DNA of 64,000 bases from Micromonospora sp. MH99 (GCF_021442385.1 NZ_MUZA01000006.1:99412-163411); one strand, 5' to 3'; positions 16,718 through 26,244 are shown, counted from the first letter of the stretch. Numbers and translations: made by a program. Notes: generated by a model not told the origin, from the sequence alone.

Positions 16718-17863
16718 ATGACGGCAGCGGACGCGCCAGCGCGGCGCCGGATCACCCTCACCGGCATCAGCTCGCGGGCCTGGGAGCATCCGGCCGACCG
16801 GGGCGCCCTGGTCGCGTTGCGCGAGTTGCGTGGTTTCGACGACGTGGTGCGGGCGTTCTTCGGCATGTGGAACGAGCGGGGTTTCCGGCTGTCCGTGCTG
16901 GCGTCCGGCATCCGCGTCGATCACCGGCAGTATCCGGCGGTGTGGCAGCGCTACACCGAGGCTGCGGCGGCGCTGGACGTCGCCGAGCTGCCCGAGCTGT
17001 ACGTGACGCAGTCGCCCTGGCTGGGCGCCGAGGCGGTCGGTCTGGACCGGCCGTTCATCGTGCTGAACTCGGCGTGCGTGCAACAGCTCGACGAGGACGA
17101 GCTGCGCTGCCTGCTCGGCCACGAGTTGGGGCACGTGGGCAGCGGGCACGCGGTCTACAAGACCATGCTCATGATCCTCACCCGGTGGGCGGCCAACCTG
17201 AGCTGGTTGCCGGTGGGCGCGTTCGCGCTGCGGGCGATCATCGCGGCGATGCTGGAGTGGTGGCGCAAGGCGGAGCTGTCCGCCGACCGGGCCGGCCTGC
17301 TCGCCGGGCAGGACCCGGCCGCCGCGCTGCGGCTGCTGATGAAGCTCGCGGGCGGCGGCGACCTGTCGCAGATCGACACGACAGCCTTCCTGGAGCAGGC
17401 CGCCGAGTACGCCGGCGGCGGCGACCTGCGCGACAGCCTGCACAAGATCCGGATGACGGCGTGGAGCACCCACCCCACGCCCGTGGCGCGGGCCGCGCAG
17501 TTGCGGCAGTGGATCGACTCCGGGGCGTACGGGCGGGTGCTGGCCGGGGACTATCCGCGCCGCGACGACGACGCCTCGACAAGCGTCTCGGAGGAGATCA
17601 AGGCTGCCGCCGAGTCGTACCGGGAGGAGTTCAGCAGTTCCACCGACCCGCTGGTCGGGTTGCTGCGCCGCCTCGGCGACGGGGCCAGCGACGTCGGCGA
17701 GTGGGTGGGCGGCACGGCCGGCCGGGCCCGCTCCTGGATGGATGCCGCCACCGACGCGGCCGCCCGCGCGCACCGCGCCGGCCGGGCCGCCCCGGGCGCG
17801 CGGGCGGGCTCCGGCCCAGCGAGCGGCGGTGACGGTACGGGCTCGGCCCGCATGCCTGAGTAA
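16718..17863 (+). CDS. M48-family metallopeptidase
   Basis: A 381-residue zinc peptidase. The catalytic HExxH motif is LLGHELGHVGSGH near residues 144-156, and a downstream KAELSADRAGLLAG carries the third ligand (E) as in HtpX/Ste24 relatives. One or two hydrophobic segments (around MLMILTRWAANLSWLP and FALRAIIAAMLEW) flank these motifs and suggest membrane association. The N-terminal 100 residues and the alanine/glycine-rich tail have no clear motif. ATG 16718 follows GGGGAC weakly. The M48 family removes or degrades membrane-linked proteins; the target here is unknown. Confidence 0.85.
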   Translation: MTAADAPARRRITLTGISSRAWEHPADRGALVALRELRGFDDVVRAFFGMWNERGFRLSVLASGIRVDHRQYPAVWQRYTEAAAALDVAELPELYVTQSPWLGAEAVGLDRPFIVLNSACVQQLDEDELRCLLGHELGHVGSGHAVYKTMLMILTRWAANLSWLPVGAFALRAIIAAMLEWWRKAELSADRAGLLAGQDPAAALRLLMKLAGGGDLSQIDTTAFLEQAAEYAGGGDLRDSLHKIRMTAWSTHPTPVARAAQLRQWIDSGAYGRVLAGDYPRRDDDASTSVSEEIKAAAESYREEFSSSTDPLVGLLRRLGDGASDVGEWVGGTAGRARSWMDAATDAAARAHRAGRAAPGARAGSGPASGGDGTGSARMPE

Positions 17864-17884
17864 GGCCAGCATACGATTCCGGTC

Positions 17885-19243
17885 ATGACCTCACCGATCA
17901 TGTCCGAGTCCGAGGTACGGGCCGCCGTCGAGCGGGAGATGCCCGGCGTCCGCGCTGACCTGGAACGCCTCGTCCGCATCCCCGGCATCGCCTTCGAGGG
18001 CTTCGACCACTCACACGTGGAGCGTTCCGCCGAGGCGGTCGCCGAACTGCTGCGCGGCTGCGGCCTGGACGTCGACATCGTGCGCTCCGGCGGGCAGCCC
18101 GCCGTGATCGGCCGTCGGGCGGCCCCACCCGGTGCGCCCACCGTGCTGCTCTACGCCCACCACGACGTGCAGCCGGTCGGTGACCGGTCGCTGTGGGAGT
18201 CCGACCCGTTCGAGCCGGTCGAGCGCGACGGCCGCCTGTACGCCCGGGGCGCGGCCGACGACAAGGCCGGCATCATGGCGCACGTCGCGGCACTGCGGGC
18301 GTACGGGGACGCGCTGCCGGTCGGTGTGGTGCTGTTCATCGAGGGCGAGGAGGAGTACGGCTCCGACTCGCTGGAGCGGCTGCTCGTCGAGCACCGCGAC
18401 GAGATCGCCTCGGATGTCATCGTGATCGCCGACTCCGCGAACTGGGACATCGGCGTACCGGCGTTGACGACCTCGCTGCGCGGCATCGTGAACTGCTTCG
18501 TCGAGGTGCGCACGCTGGACCACGCCGTGCACAGCGGCATGTTCGGCGGGGCGGTCCCGGACGCGCTCACCACGCTGGTGCGGCTGCTGGCCACGCTGCA
18601 CGACGACGCCGGTGACGTGGCGGTCGACGGGCTGATTGGCCGGGTGGGCGCCACCGTCGACTACCCGGAGGACCGGTTCCGGGCCGAGGCAGGGCTGGCC
18701 GAGGGCGTGCGGTTGATCGGCACCGGCCGGATCACCGACCGGATCTGGACCAAGCCGGCGCTGGCCGTGCTCGGCGTGGACGCGCCGTCCACCGGCGAGG
18801 CGCCGAACGCCCTGGTCCCGGCCGCGAAGGCGAAGCTCAGCGTCCGCCTCGCCCCGGGTGACGACCCCAAGCGGGCGTACGAGGCGGTGCGCGCGCACCT
18901 GGAGAAGCACGCGCCGTGGGGCGCGCAGGTGACGGTCAGCTTCGAGCACGACGGCGACCCGTGTGTGATCGACGCGTCCGGGCCGATGTTCGACGCCGCG
19001 CGGTCGGCGTTCCGGGCCGCCTGGGACGGCACCGATCCGGTGGACGTCGGCATCGGCGGGTCGATCCCGTTCATCGCCACGTTCCAGGAGATGTTCCCGC
19101 AGGCGGCGATCCTGGTGACCGGCGTCGAGGATCCGCACGCCCGCGCGCACGGCCCGAACGAGAGCCTGCACCTCGGGGAGTTCGCCCGGGTCTGCCTCGC
19201 CGAGGCGCTGCTGCTGGGCAAGGTGGCGGCTGCCGCCGCCTGA
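17885..19243 (+). CDS. M20-family dipeptidase/peptidase
   Basis: A 452-residue metallopeptidase of the M20 family, CNDP/dipeptidase type. Zinc-ligand motifs are visible: VLLYAHHDVQPVG (His, near residue 90), YARGAADDKAGIMAH (bridging Asp), IEGEEEYGSDSL (catalytic Glu with ligand Glu), IADSANWD (Asp) and, near the C terminus, EDPHARAHGPNESL (His). The middle 180 residues form the dimerisation (lid) domain. No signal peptide, so it should act in the cytosol on small peptides. The start ATG at 17885 is 21 bases after the M48 gene stop, so the two may be co-transcribed. Confidence 0.93.
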   Translation: MTSPIMSESEVRAAVEREMPGVRADLERLVRIPGIAFEGFDHSHVERSAEAVAELLRGCGLDVDIVRSGGQPAVIGRRAAPPGAPTVLLYAHHDVQPVGDRSLWESDPFEPVERDGRLYARGAADDKAGIMAHVAALRAYGDALPVGVVLFIEGEEEYGSDSLERLLVEHRDEIASDVIVIADSANWDIGVPALTTSLRGIVNCFVEVRTLDHAVHSGMFGGAVPDALTTLVRLLATLHDDAGDVAVDGLIGRVGATVDYPEDRFRAEAGLAEGVRLIGTGRITDRIWTKPALAVLGVDAPSTGEAPNALVPAAKAKLSVRLAPGDDPKRAYEAVRAHLEKHAPWGAQVTVSFEHDGDPCVIDASGPMFDAARSAFRAAWDGTDPVDVGIGGSIPFIATFQEMFPQAAILVTGVEDPHARAHGPNESLHLGEFARVCLAEALLLGKVAAAAA

Positions 19244-19314
19244 CAACGGAGAGTTTGCGTCTGATCTGCCCGTATGCGGCGTGTCGCCGTTGGGATTGCT
19301 ATAGGCTTTCGAAC

Positions 19315-19521
19315 ATGAGTACGAACGAGGTGATGGCCCGGTTGGGGGCCGCCGTCAGCGCACTGGGGGACGTCGACGTCTCCGCGTGGTCCGAGGACAC
19401 GCTCAACGACCAGCTCGGTGAGCTGTCCGCCGCCCTGGTCGCCCTCGACTCGGTGCTCTCCCGGGTCGCCGGCGAGGTCCGCGCCCGAGGGTTGCGCATC
19501 GAGGAACCCGTCTCCGCCTGA
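19315..19521 (+). CDS. Small protein of unknown function, 68 residues
   Basis: A short, mostly helical protein: MSTNEVMARLGAAVSAL, then LNDQLGELSAALVALDSVL and SRVAGEVRARGLRIEE. The helix pattern recalls the N-terminal part of DUF222 (13E12-type) proteins, but no DUF222 core or HNH domain follows, so it is either a truncated relic or an independent small protein. The ATG at 19315 is preceded by an AT-richer region (about 19285-19310) that could hold a promoter. A strong hairpin follows 35 bases after the stop, which supports a separate transcript. Confidence 0.6.
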   Translation: MSTNEVMARLGAAVSALGDVDVSAWSEDTLNDQLGELSAALVALDSVLSRVAGEVRARGLRIEEPVSA

Positions 19522-19555
19522 TTCCCGCCGCCCCCCGTGGGCTGCGGCACCGCGC

Positions 19556-19593
19556 CGACACCGCCCGGGCACGGCAATGCCCGGGCGGTGTCG
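19556..19593 (+). terminator. Hairpin terminator between small gene and DNA ligase gene
   Basis: A perfect 15-base stem (19556-19570 with 19579-19593) has an 8-base loop. It begins 35 bases after the small gene stop and ends just before the ligase ribosome binding site, so it could also affect ligase translation or be an attenuator. Confidence 0.75.
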
Positions 19594-19608
19594 GAGGTGG
19601 CTGGCAGG

Positions 19609-21201
19609 ATGGGCTTCGTGCGGTTCATCGACTTGGCGGCCACCTCCGCCGCCGTGGGCGCCACCAGCGGCCGGCGGGCCAAGGTGGAGCTGCTCGCCGA
19701 CGCGCTGCGCCGGCTCGACCCGGCCGAGGTGGAGCCCGGCGCCGGCTATCTCGCCGGTGAGCTGCGCCAGCGACAGACCGGCGTGGGCTACGCGAGCCTG
19801 CGTGACCTGCCGCCACCGGCGACCGAGCCGACGCTGACCGTGGCAGCCGTCGACGCGGCCATCGCGCAGATCGCCGCCGTGCAGGGCGCCGGGTCGCAGG
19901 CCCGCCGCCGGGCTCTGCTCGGCAGCCTCTACGCGGCGGCCACCGCCGACGAGCAACGGCTGCTCACCGGCCTGTTCGGCGGTGAGCTGCGCCAGGGCGC
20001 CCAGGCCGGGCTGCTCGCCGACGCCGTGGCCCGGGCCGCTGAGGTGCCGGTGGCCACCGTCCGTCGGGCCCTGCTGCTCGCCGGTGACCTGCGTGCCGTG
20101 GCGGTGGCTGCGCTGGCCGGCGGCGAGGCCGAGCTGGCCGGGTTCGGCCTGCAGGTCGGCCGGCCGCTGGCGCCGATGCTCGCGCAGAGCGCCCCCTCGG
20201 TCGACGAGGCGCTGGCCGCGACCGGCACGCCGGCGGTGGTGGACGTGAAACTCGACGGCATCCGCATCCAGGTGCACCGCTCCGGCGCCGACATCGCCGT
20301 GTTCACCCGCAGCCTCGACGAGATCACCCGCCGGGTGCCCGAGGTGGTCGCGGCGGTCCGCGCCCTGCCCGGCCGGGAGTTGGTGCTCGACGGCGAGGCG
20401 ATCGGCCTGGACGAGACGGGCCGCCCGTTGCCGTTCCAGCAGACCTCCAGCCGGGCTGCCCGGCGCACCACCCCGAGCACCACCGGGCGCACTCCGGTCG
20501 CCCCGGCGGTGCTCGCGGCCGCCGCCAGCACCGGCGCGACGGTGCTCACCCCGTACTTCTTCGACCTGCTGCACCTCGACGGTGAGGATCTGATCGACCT
20601 GCCCGGTCGGGAGCGGTGGGCCGCGCTCGCCGGCGCGGTGGACGCGTCACTGCTGGTGGGGCGCATGGAGGTCGACGGTCCGGAGCAGGCCGGCGCGGCG
20701 TTCGCCGCCGCGCTCGACGCCGGCCAGGAGGGCGTGGTGGTCAAGGACCCGGACGCCCCCTACGACGCTGGCCGGCGCGGGGCCGCCTGGGTCAAGGTCA
20801 AACCGCGGCACACCCTCGACCTGGTGGTGCTCGCCGTCGAGTGGGGCAGCGGCCGGCGCAAGGGCTGGTTGTCCAACCTGCATCTGGGCGCCCGCGACCC
20901 GGGCACCGGCGACTTCGTGATGCTCGGCAAGACGTTCAAGGGGCTCACCGACGAGCTGCTGCGCTGGCAGACCGAGCGGTTCCTCGACCTTGCCGTGGAA
21001 CGCGGCGACTGGGTGGTCCGGGTCCGCCCGGAGCAGGTGGTGGAGATCGCTTTCGACGGGGTGCAGACGAGCACCCGTTACCCGGGTGGGATGGCCCTGC
21101 GCTTCGCTCGGGTGGTGCGCTACCGGGACGACAAGTCCGCCGCCGAGGCGGACACGATCGACGCGGTCCGCGCCATCCACGCCGGCCGCCCCGGCGGGTG
21201 A
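19609..21201 (+). CDS. ATP-dependent DNA ligase, LigB-like
   Basis: A 530-residue ligase. Residues about 1-175 form the helical DNA-binding domain. The nucleotidyltransferase core starts with the KxDGxR motif VVDVKLDGIRIQVHR (adenylated Lys about residue 214), then LVLDGEAIGLD (motif III), YFFDLLHLDGEDL (IIIa), EGVVVKDPDAPYDAG (IV) and AWVKVKPRHTLDLVVLAVEW (V). The OB domain ends the protein. It acts in repair rather than replication, which uses the NAD ligase. The ATG at 19609 has GGAGG 11 bases upstream, immediately after a strong hairpin. No Ku or polymerase neighbour, so LigB-type rather than NHEJ ligase. Confidence 0.93.
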   Translation: MGFVRFIDLAATSAAVGATSGRRAKVELLADALRRLDPAEVEPGAGYLAGELRQRQTGVGYASLRDLPPPATEPTLTVAAVDAAIAQIAAVQGAGSQARRRALLGSLYAAATADEQRLLTGLFGGELRQGAQAGLLADAVARAAEVPVATVRRALLLAGDLRAVAVAALAGGEAELAGFGLQVGRPLAPMLAQSAPSVDEALAATGTPAVVDVKLDGIRIQVHRSGADIAVFTRSLDEITRRVPEVVAAVRALPGRELVLDGEAIGLDETGRPLPFQQTSSRAARRTTPSTTGRTPVAPAVLAAAASTGATVLTPYFFDLLHLDGEDLIDLPGRERWAALAGAVDASLLVGRMEVDGPEQAGAAFAAALDAGQEGVVVKDPDAPYDAGRRGAAWVKVKPRHTLDLVVLAVEWGSGRRKGWLSNLHLGARDPGTGDFVMLGKTFKGLTDELLRWQTERFLDLAVERGDWVVRVRPEQVVEIAFDGVQTSTRYPGGMALRFARVVRYRDDKSAAEADTIDAVRAIHAGRPGG

Positions 21202-21232
21202 CGGGCCACGCCGACCCGGGCCGGCCGCCCGG

Positions 21233-22054
21233 TCAGGCGGACGCGCTCGGCGTCGGCTCGGCCGCCCGGTCCAGTGGGGCGCTCGTGCTGCCGAGCCCGG
21301 CGGCCCGCCGTGCCTCGCGTCGGGCCACCCAGCCGTAGCCGAAGATCGCCATCGCGGCGAAGAGCCACCACTGCACGACGTAACCGAAGTTCTGCCAGTT
21401 GTTGGTGTGCCCGACCGGCACGGCCTTGAACACCGGGTCGGCGGCCGGGGTCTGGTCGTCCAGCAGCAGGTAGCCGCCGTAGACCGGGTAGGGCAGCTCG
21501 CGGGCCAGCCGCGGTACGGCGATCCGCCGCGTCTCCAGCCGGCCGTCGCGGCGGTCCACCGCGCCGCCGCCGCTCTCGGTCTCGTGCACCCGGCCGCTGA
21601 CCGTCACGTCGCCGCCCGGCGGGGTGGGCACCGACGGCTGGGCGGTCGCCCCGCCCGGCGCGGGCGGGATCCAGCCCCGGTCCACCAGCAGCGCGCTGCC
21701 GTCGGCGAGCACCAGCGGGGTGAGCACCTCGAAGCCGACCCGGCTGTCGACAGTCCGACCGCGGACCAGGACGGTGTTCGACGTGTCGTACCGGCCGGTG
21801 GCGGTGATCCGGGTCCAGACCTTGTCCTTCGCGGGAGCCGGGCCGGCGGTCCCCGGACCGTCGGTGGGCGCGCGGAACGCGTCGGCCAGAGGCCCCGGGG
21901 CCATCCGCTCGCCCGCGTCGATCCGCTCGTTGATCTCGGTGCGGCCCCGGTAGCGGTCCAGCTGCCAGTTGCCCAGCCACACCATGACGGCGGCGGCGAC
22001 CAGGGTCAGCGCGAGGGCGCCCAACCAGCGTGGGCTCAGCAGGAACCGGTACAC
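21233..22054 (-). CDS. SURF1-family cytochrome c oxidase assembly protein
   Basis: A 273-residue membrane protein with two transmembrane helices, one near the start (LGALALTLVAAAVMVWLGNW) and one near the end (VVQWWLFAAMAIFGYGWVARR), enclosing an outside loop of about 180 residues. GNWQLDRYRGRTEIN and VDRGWIPP, with NFGYVVQWWLFA, are SURF1 signatures. SURF1 helps insert haem a into the aa3 oxidase. The GTG at 22054 is the likely start, since a longer ATG start at 22090 adds only residues lacking conservation. It is convergent with the ligase gene (31-base gap). Confidence 0.92.
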   Translation of the reverse strand: MYRFLLSPRWLGALALTLVAAAVMVWLGNWQLDRYRGRTEINERIDAGERMAPGPLADAFRAPTDGPGTAGPAPAKDKVWTRITATGRYDTSNTVLVRGRTVDSRVGFEVLTPLVLADGSALLVDRGWIPPAPGGATAQPSVPTPPGGDVTVSGRVHETESGGGAVDRRDGRLETRRIAVPRLARELPYPVYGGYLLLDDQTPAADPVFKAVPVGHTNNWQNFGYVVQWWLFAAMAIFGYGWVARREARRAAGLGSTSAPLDRAAEPTPSASA

Positions 22055-22227
22055 GGCACCGAGGCTACCCGTATGACCGGGGCCACTCACCGCGACCGGG
22101 CCGGGACGGTCCGCCGACCCCCGGTTGGCGGTGCTCGCCCGCCGGATCGGACGGGTATCGTCACGCCGACGGATCGACCTTTCCGGTTGTCCGTCGCGTA
22201 CCCGCCGCCGCCCGCGAGGAGTCGATG

Positions 22228-23474
22228 ATGACCGTCGTGCCGCGCCTGGTGCTCAGCGCACCGTCCTCCGGGCACGGAAAGAACGCGCTGGCGATCGGGC
22301 TGCTCGCCGCACTGGCCGAGCGGGGTGTCGACGTCGCCGGGTTCAAGCTCGGCCCGGACCATGTCGACGCCGCGTACCTCGGTCTCGCCGCCGGTCGGCC
22401 CGGTCGGGTGATCGATCCCCGGCTGGTCGGCGTCGACCGGCTCGCCCCGCTCGTCGCACACGGCGCCGCGGGCGCCGCGCTCGCCGTGGTGCAGGGCAGC
22501 ATGGGCCTGTACGACTCCGTCGGTGGCCGCCCGGAGCAGGAGTCCACGGCCGCCGCGGCCACCGCGCTGCGCAGTCCGGTGGTGCTGGTGGTCGACGTGG
22601 CCGCGATGGGCCAGTCGGTGGCCGCCCTGGTGCACGGTTTCCGCTCGTACGACGAGCAGTTGTGGCTGGGCGGGGTGATCCTCAACCGGGTGGCGTCGTC
22701 GCGGCACGAGGCGATGCTGCGGGAGGCGCTGGACGACGTCGGCGTGCCGGTCTACGGCGCGTTGCGTCGCCAGGACCTGCCGGCCGTGCTGCCGTCACGC
22801 CGGCACGGGGTGGCGCCGGTGGTCGACTCCTCGGCCGACGCGGGCCGTGCGGTGCGCCGGCTGGGCGAGGCGGTCGCCGCCACTGTCGACCTGGAGCGGC
22901 TGCTCGGCCTGGCCCGTTCCGCCCCGCCGCTGTCGATCCGCTGCGCGACGAGGCGCTGCCGGTGGGCACCCGCGCGCTGGTCGTCGGGGGTGCGCTGCCC
23001 GAGTCGTACGCCGAGCAGTTGTCGGCCAACCGGCGGCTCTGCATCGCGGTGGCCGAGCTGGCCCGCACCGGGCGGCCGGTGGTCGCCGAGGGCGCCGGCC
23101 TGCTGTGGCTGGCCCGGGAGCTGGACGGACTGCCGATGTGCGGTGTGCTGGACGCGGTGGGCGTGAGCCGCGACGGCCTCGTGGTGGGCTACCGGGAGGC
23201 GACCGCACAGACCGACAGCGTGGTCGCCGCGAGCGGCACTGTCGTCGTCGGGCACAAGGAGCACCGGGCGGTCCTCACCCCGCGCGCCGGTCAGCGGCCG
23301 GCCTGGAGCTGGGATGGCGGCACGCCGGAGGGTTTCGTGTGGCGCAACGTGCACGCCTCGCAGCTCACCCTGCACTGGGCGGGGCACCCGGCGACCGCCG
23401 CCCGGGTGGTGGCGGCGGCCAGCGAGCCGGCTGTCGAGGCGGTGCCCGCGCAGACTCCCGTGGTGCCCGCGTGA
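22228..23474 (+). pseudogene. cobB: Degenerate, frameshifted cobyrinate a,c-diamide synthase relative (CobB-like)
   Basis: Across two reading frames this encodes about 415 residues like CobB, which amidates the a and c side chains of cobyrinic acid. The first frame (22228 to about 22935) has GPDHVDAAYL and GMGLYD-like motifs; the second (to 23474) has PVGTRALVVGGALPESY and the amidotransferase half. The frames meet near 22921-22940, consistent with one lost base. Active-site positions also differ: the P-loop Lys is followed by Asn (GHGKNAL, codon 22282), the acid in the usual VEG motif is Gln (VVQGSMG, 22492), and the nucleophilic Cys of AECGG is Gly (AEGAG, 23091). Either a decaying gene or a non-catalytic paralogue with a sequencing error. 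A start at 22225 is also possible. Confidence 0.8.
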
Positions 23475-24040
23475 TCGGTGAGTTGGCGGTCCGCCGGTTT
23501 CCGGCGTTGACCGTCTCCACCCCGCGCACCGAGGTGCGTCGGCTCACGGCGGCGGACGCGTCGGCGGCCGGGGAGATCTTCGCCGACAAGTTGACCCGCC
23601 GGTGGCTGCCGCTAGCCGACGACTCCGGCCCGATCGACGGGCACGCCTGGTGCACGGATCTGGCCCGGCAGCGACGCGACAGCGGCGAGGGCGACCACTA
23701 CGCGGTGGTCCGCCGGGAGGACGACCAGGTGGTCGGCTCCCTCTGGACACGGCGCACCGACTGGGGCGCCCGGCTCACCGAGATCTCCTACGCGATGGCC
23801 CCCCACGCGCGGGGCTTCGGCCTGGCCGCCGAGGCGGTGGACGCGGTGGCCATCGCGTTGATCCTGGAGCACGGCTTCCAGCGGGTCGAGCTGCGGGTGG
23901 CGCCGGGCAACCTGGCGTCCCGCCGGGTCGCCGAGAAGGCCGGCTTCAGCTACGAGGGGCTGCTGCGCAACGCCGGTTTCGTCGGCGGTGGCCGGGTCGA
24001 CCTCGAACTGTGGTCGTTCGTGGCGGCGGATCTGCGCTGA
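23471..24040 (+). CDS. GNAT N-acetyltransferase
   Basis: A 189-residue acetyltransferase of the RimJ/RimL type. The fold runs from TEVRRLTAADASAAGEIFAD through DQVVGSLWTRRTD and LTEISYAMAPHARGFGLAAEA, which carries the acetyl-CoA pyrophosphate loop (motif A, normally R/Q-x-x-G-x-G/A), then VELRVAPGNLASRRVAEKAGF (motif B) and the last strand. GTG 23471 overlaps the stop of the cobB-like gene by 4 bases, so it is probably translated with it. Acceptor unknown; relatives acetylate protein N-termini or small amines. It is convergent with the penicillin-binding protein gene (9-base gap). Confidence 0.87.
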   Translation: MIGELAVRRFPALTVSTPRTEVRRLTAADASAAGEIFADKLTRRWLPLADDSGPIDGHAWCTDLARQRRDSGEGDHYAVVRREDDQVVGSLWTRRTDWGARLTEISYAMAPHARGFGLAAEAVDAVAIALILEHGFQRVELRVAPGNLASRRVAEKAGFSYEGLLRNAGFVGGGRVDLELWSFVAADLR

Positions 24041-24049
24041 TCCGCGCCG

Positions 24050-26179
24050 TCATCCGACGATGGCGTCCGACGGTGGCGTGAACTGTCGGGTCGGTGTGCC
24101 CTTCAGGCCGTCGCGCAGTGTCTCGGCCACCGCCGCGATCGGGATCTGGGACTGCCCGTCACCGACGGCGTTGAACGGGTTGTCCGGGTCGGAGATGAAG
24201 CTCGCCGCGGCCAGCTCCGGGGTGTAGCCGACGAACCAGGCGGACCGGGTGCTGTCGGTGGTGCCGGTCTTGCCGGCGACCGGGCGGCCGACCGTGCCCC
24301 GGACGCTGTCGGCGGTTGACCAGCCGCCGCAGCCGCCGCGTGCCGGAGTGTCCCCGGTCGGGCAGCGGGCGGCGTCGGTGGCCGCCCTCGCCGCGTCGGC
24401 GCTGACCACCTGCCGGCAGCGCGGCTTGGCGACCTCGCGGTGCAGACCGCCCGGGGTGGCGTACGTGGCCGGGGTGCCGTCCCGGTTCATGATCGCCTGT
24501 ACCGGGATCGCCTCGCAGTAGCGGCCGTCGGCCGCCACTGCGGCGTAGGCGTTCGCCATCTCCAGCGGTGTGGCGTCGGAGACGCCCAGGGTGAACGCGC
24601 CCCACTTCTTGGCCTTGCCCGGGGACGCCTGTTCCCGGTCGACGTCGGTGCGCCAGCGCAGCCCGAGCTGTTCGGCCAGCCGGACCGCCCGGTCCGCGCC
24701 GACCTTCTCCTCCAGCCACACGAAGTACGTGTTGACGGACTTGCCGAAGCCGGACCACATGGTCTGCTGTCCGGTCATCGCGCCGCTGGCGTTGGAGGGC
24801 GCCCAGCCGTCGTAGACCGACGACTTGTAGCGGTACGGGGCGTTGAACGAGGTGGACAGCGTCATCCCCGAGTCCAGCGCGGCCAGCATCGGGAACATCT
24901 TGAACGTCGACCCGGCCTGGTAGCCCGGCAGGTCGCCGCCGCCGAGCAGCGGCGCCACGGTGTTCGGATAGTTGGCCTTCACCTTGGGTCCGGCCTCGGG
25001 GTTGGAGCTGGGTGGGTTGTCGGCCAGGTCCAGGGAGTAGTTCCGGTTCACCGCCATCGCCTTCACGCGCCCGGTCCCCGGCTCGGAGACCACGATCCCG
25101 TTGGCGAACGGGCTGCCGGTGCCCTCCTTGGCGCCGACGTTCTTCTCCGCCGCCTCCTGGATCTTGGGGTCGAGGCTGAGCACGATGCGGTAGCCGCCCC
25201 GACGCAGCTTGTCCATCCGTTCCAGCCGGTTGGCCCCGAACGCGGGCTGCGAGCTCCACCAGTTCTTCAGGTAGTCGCAGGCGAAGCCCCAGCTCCGGTA
25301 CTTCTCGATGAGCGAGGCGCAGTCGCTCGGCGGGGTGGTGAGCTTCAGCCGGATCGGCTCGGTCTTCGCGGCGGCGGCCGAGTCGGGGGAGAGGTAGCCG
25401 AGCTGACTCATTCGGTCCAGCACGTAGTTGCGCCGCCCGGTGGCGTCCTTCTGGTCGGTGTCGGCCGGGTCGTACTCGGAGGGGGACTTGACCAGCCCGG
25501 CGAGGGTGGCCGCCTCGACCGGGGTGAGGTCCTTCGGGGTCTTGGAGAAGAAGATCTCGCTGGCGGCGTAGATGCCGTACGCCCGGTGGCCGAAGTACGC
25601 GGAGTTCAGGTAGCGCTCGAGGATCTGCTCCTTGCTCATCTCCTTCTCCAGGTCCAGCGCCATGCGCATCTCCTTGACCTTGCGCAGGCTGGTCTGCTGG
25701 GTGGCCTCCTGGACCTCCTTGGGGGTGGTCGCGCTGTCCCGCAGGGCCATCCGGACGTACTGCATGGTCAGCGTCGAGGCGCCCTGGGAGCCGCCGGAGC
25801 GGGCGTTGGACACGAAGGCGCGGGCCACGCCCTTCGGGTCGACGCCGTGGTGCTGGTAGAAGCGGTTGTCCTCGGCGGCGACGATCGCCTGCTGGATGTT
25901 CGGCGACATGTCCGACAGCTTCGTGTACTGCCGGTACTCCTCGTAGAACATGGTCAGCACGGTCTTGCCGTCCGGGGCGTAGAGGTAGGAGGTCTCGGCG
26001 GGCAGGGCGGTGGTCAGCAGTCTGGTCTTCTGCTCCGTGGCGTGCGCGGTGGCCTTCGCGCCGAGCCCGGTGAAGGCGACCACCGGGTACGCGACGGCGG
26101 CGATCACGATGCCGGCGATGAGCCCGGCGCGGAGAAGAGGGACGAGTCGACCAGCGGCAGCAAGGGGTCGGGTGCTCAC
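24050..26179 (-). CDS. Class A penicillin-binding protein (bifunctional transglycosylase/transpeptidase)
   Basis: A 709-residue membrane enzyme that polymerises and crosslinks peptidoglycan. One N-terminal transmembrane helix (residues about 15-37) precedes a GT51 glycosyltransferase domain with the catalytic Glu in AAEDNRFYQHHGVD (near residue 103), GASTLTMQYVRM and an RKVKEMRMALDLE helix. The transpeptidase domain has the SxxK motif AGSTFKMFPML, the SxN motif KSVNTYFVWLE and the KTGT motif GKTGTTDSTRS. Length is typical of actinobacterial PBPs. It starts at GTG 26179, divergent from cobC across 65 AT-richer bases that must hold both promoters. Confidence 0.95.
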   Translation of the reverse strand: MSTRPLAAAGRLVPLLRAGLIAGIVIAAVAYPVVAFTGLGAKATAHATEQKTRLLTTALPAETSYLYAPDGKTVLTMFYEEYRQYTKLSDMSPNIQQAIVAAEDNRFYQHHGVDPKGVARAFVSNARSGGSQGASTLTMQYVRMALRDSATTPKEVQEATQQTSLRKVKEMRMALDLEKEMSKEQILERYLNSAYFGHRAYGIYAASEIFFSKTPKDLTPVEAATLAGLVKSPSEYDPADTDQKDATGRRNYVLDRMSQLGYLSPDSAAAAKTEPIRLKLTTPPSDCASLIEKYRSWGFACDYLKNWWSSQPAFGANRLERMDKLRRGGYRIVLSLDPKIQEAAEKNVGAKEGTGSPFANGIVVSEPGTGRVKAMAVNRNYSLDLADNPPSSNPEAGPKVKANYPNTVAPLLGGGDLPGYQAGSTFKMFPMLAALDSGMTLSTSFNAPYRYKSSVYDGWAPSNASGAMTGQQTMWSGFGKSVNTYFVWLEEKVGADRAVRLAEQLGLRWRTDVDREQASPGKAKKWGAFTLGVSDATPLEMANAYAAVAADGRYCEAIPVQAIMNRDGTPATYATPGGLHREVAKPRCRQVVSADAARAATDAARCPTGDTPARGGCGGWSTADSVRGTVGRPVAGKTGTTDSTRSAWFVGYTPELAAASFISDPDNPFNAVGDGQSQIPIAAVAETLRDGLKGTPTRQFTPPSDAIVG

Positions 26180-26244
26180 GTGGCCAAGTTATGACATTTC
26201 CGATTCGTACATGAGAAGAACTCATAAACCCGTGAGGTGGTGAC

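Noticed and set aside
22228..23474. Programmed -1 frameshift in the cobB relative
   Set aside because: No slippery heptamer or stimulating structure was seen at 22921-22940, and catalytic residues are also lost, which fits decay better.
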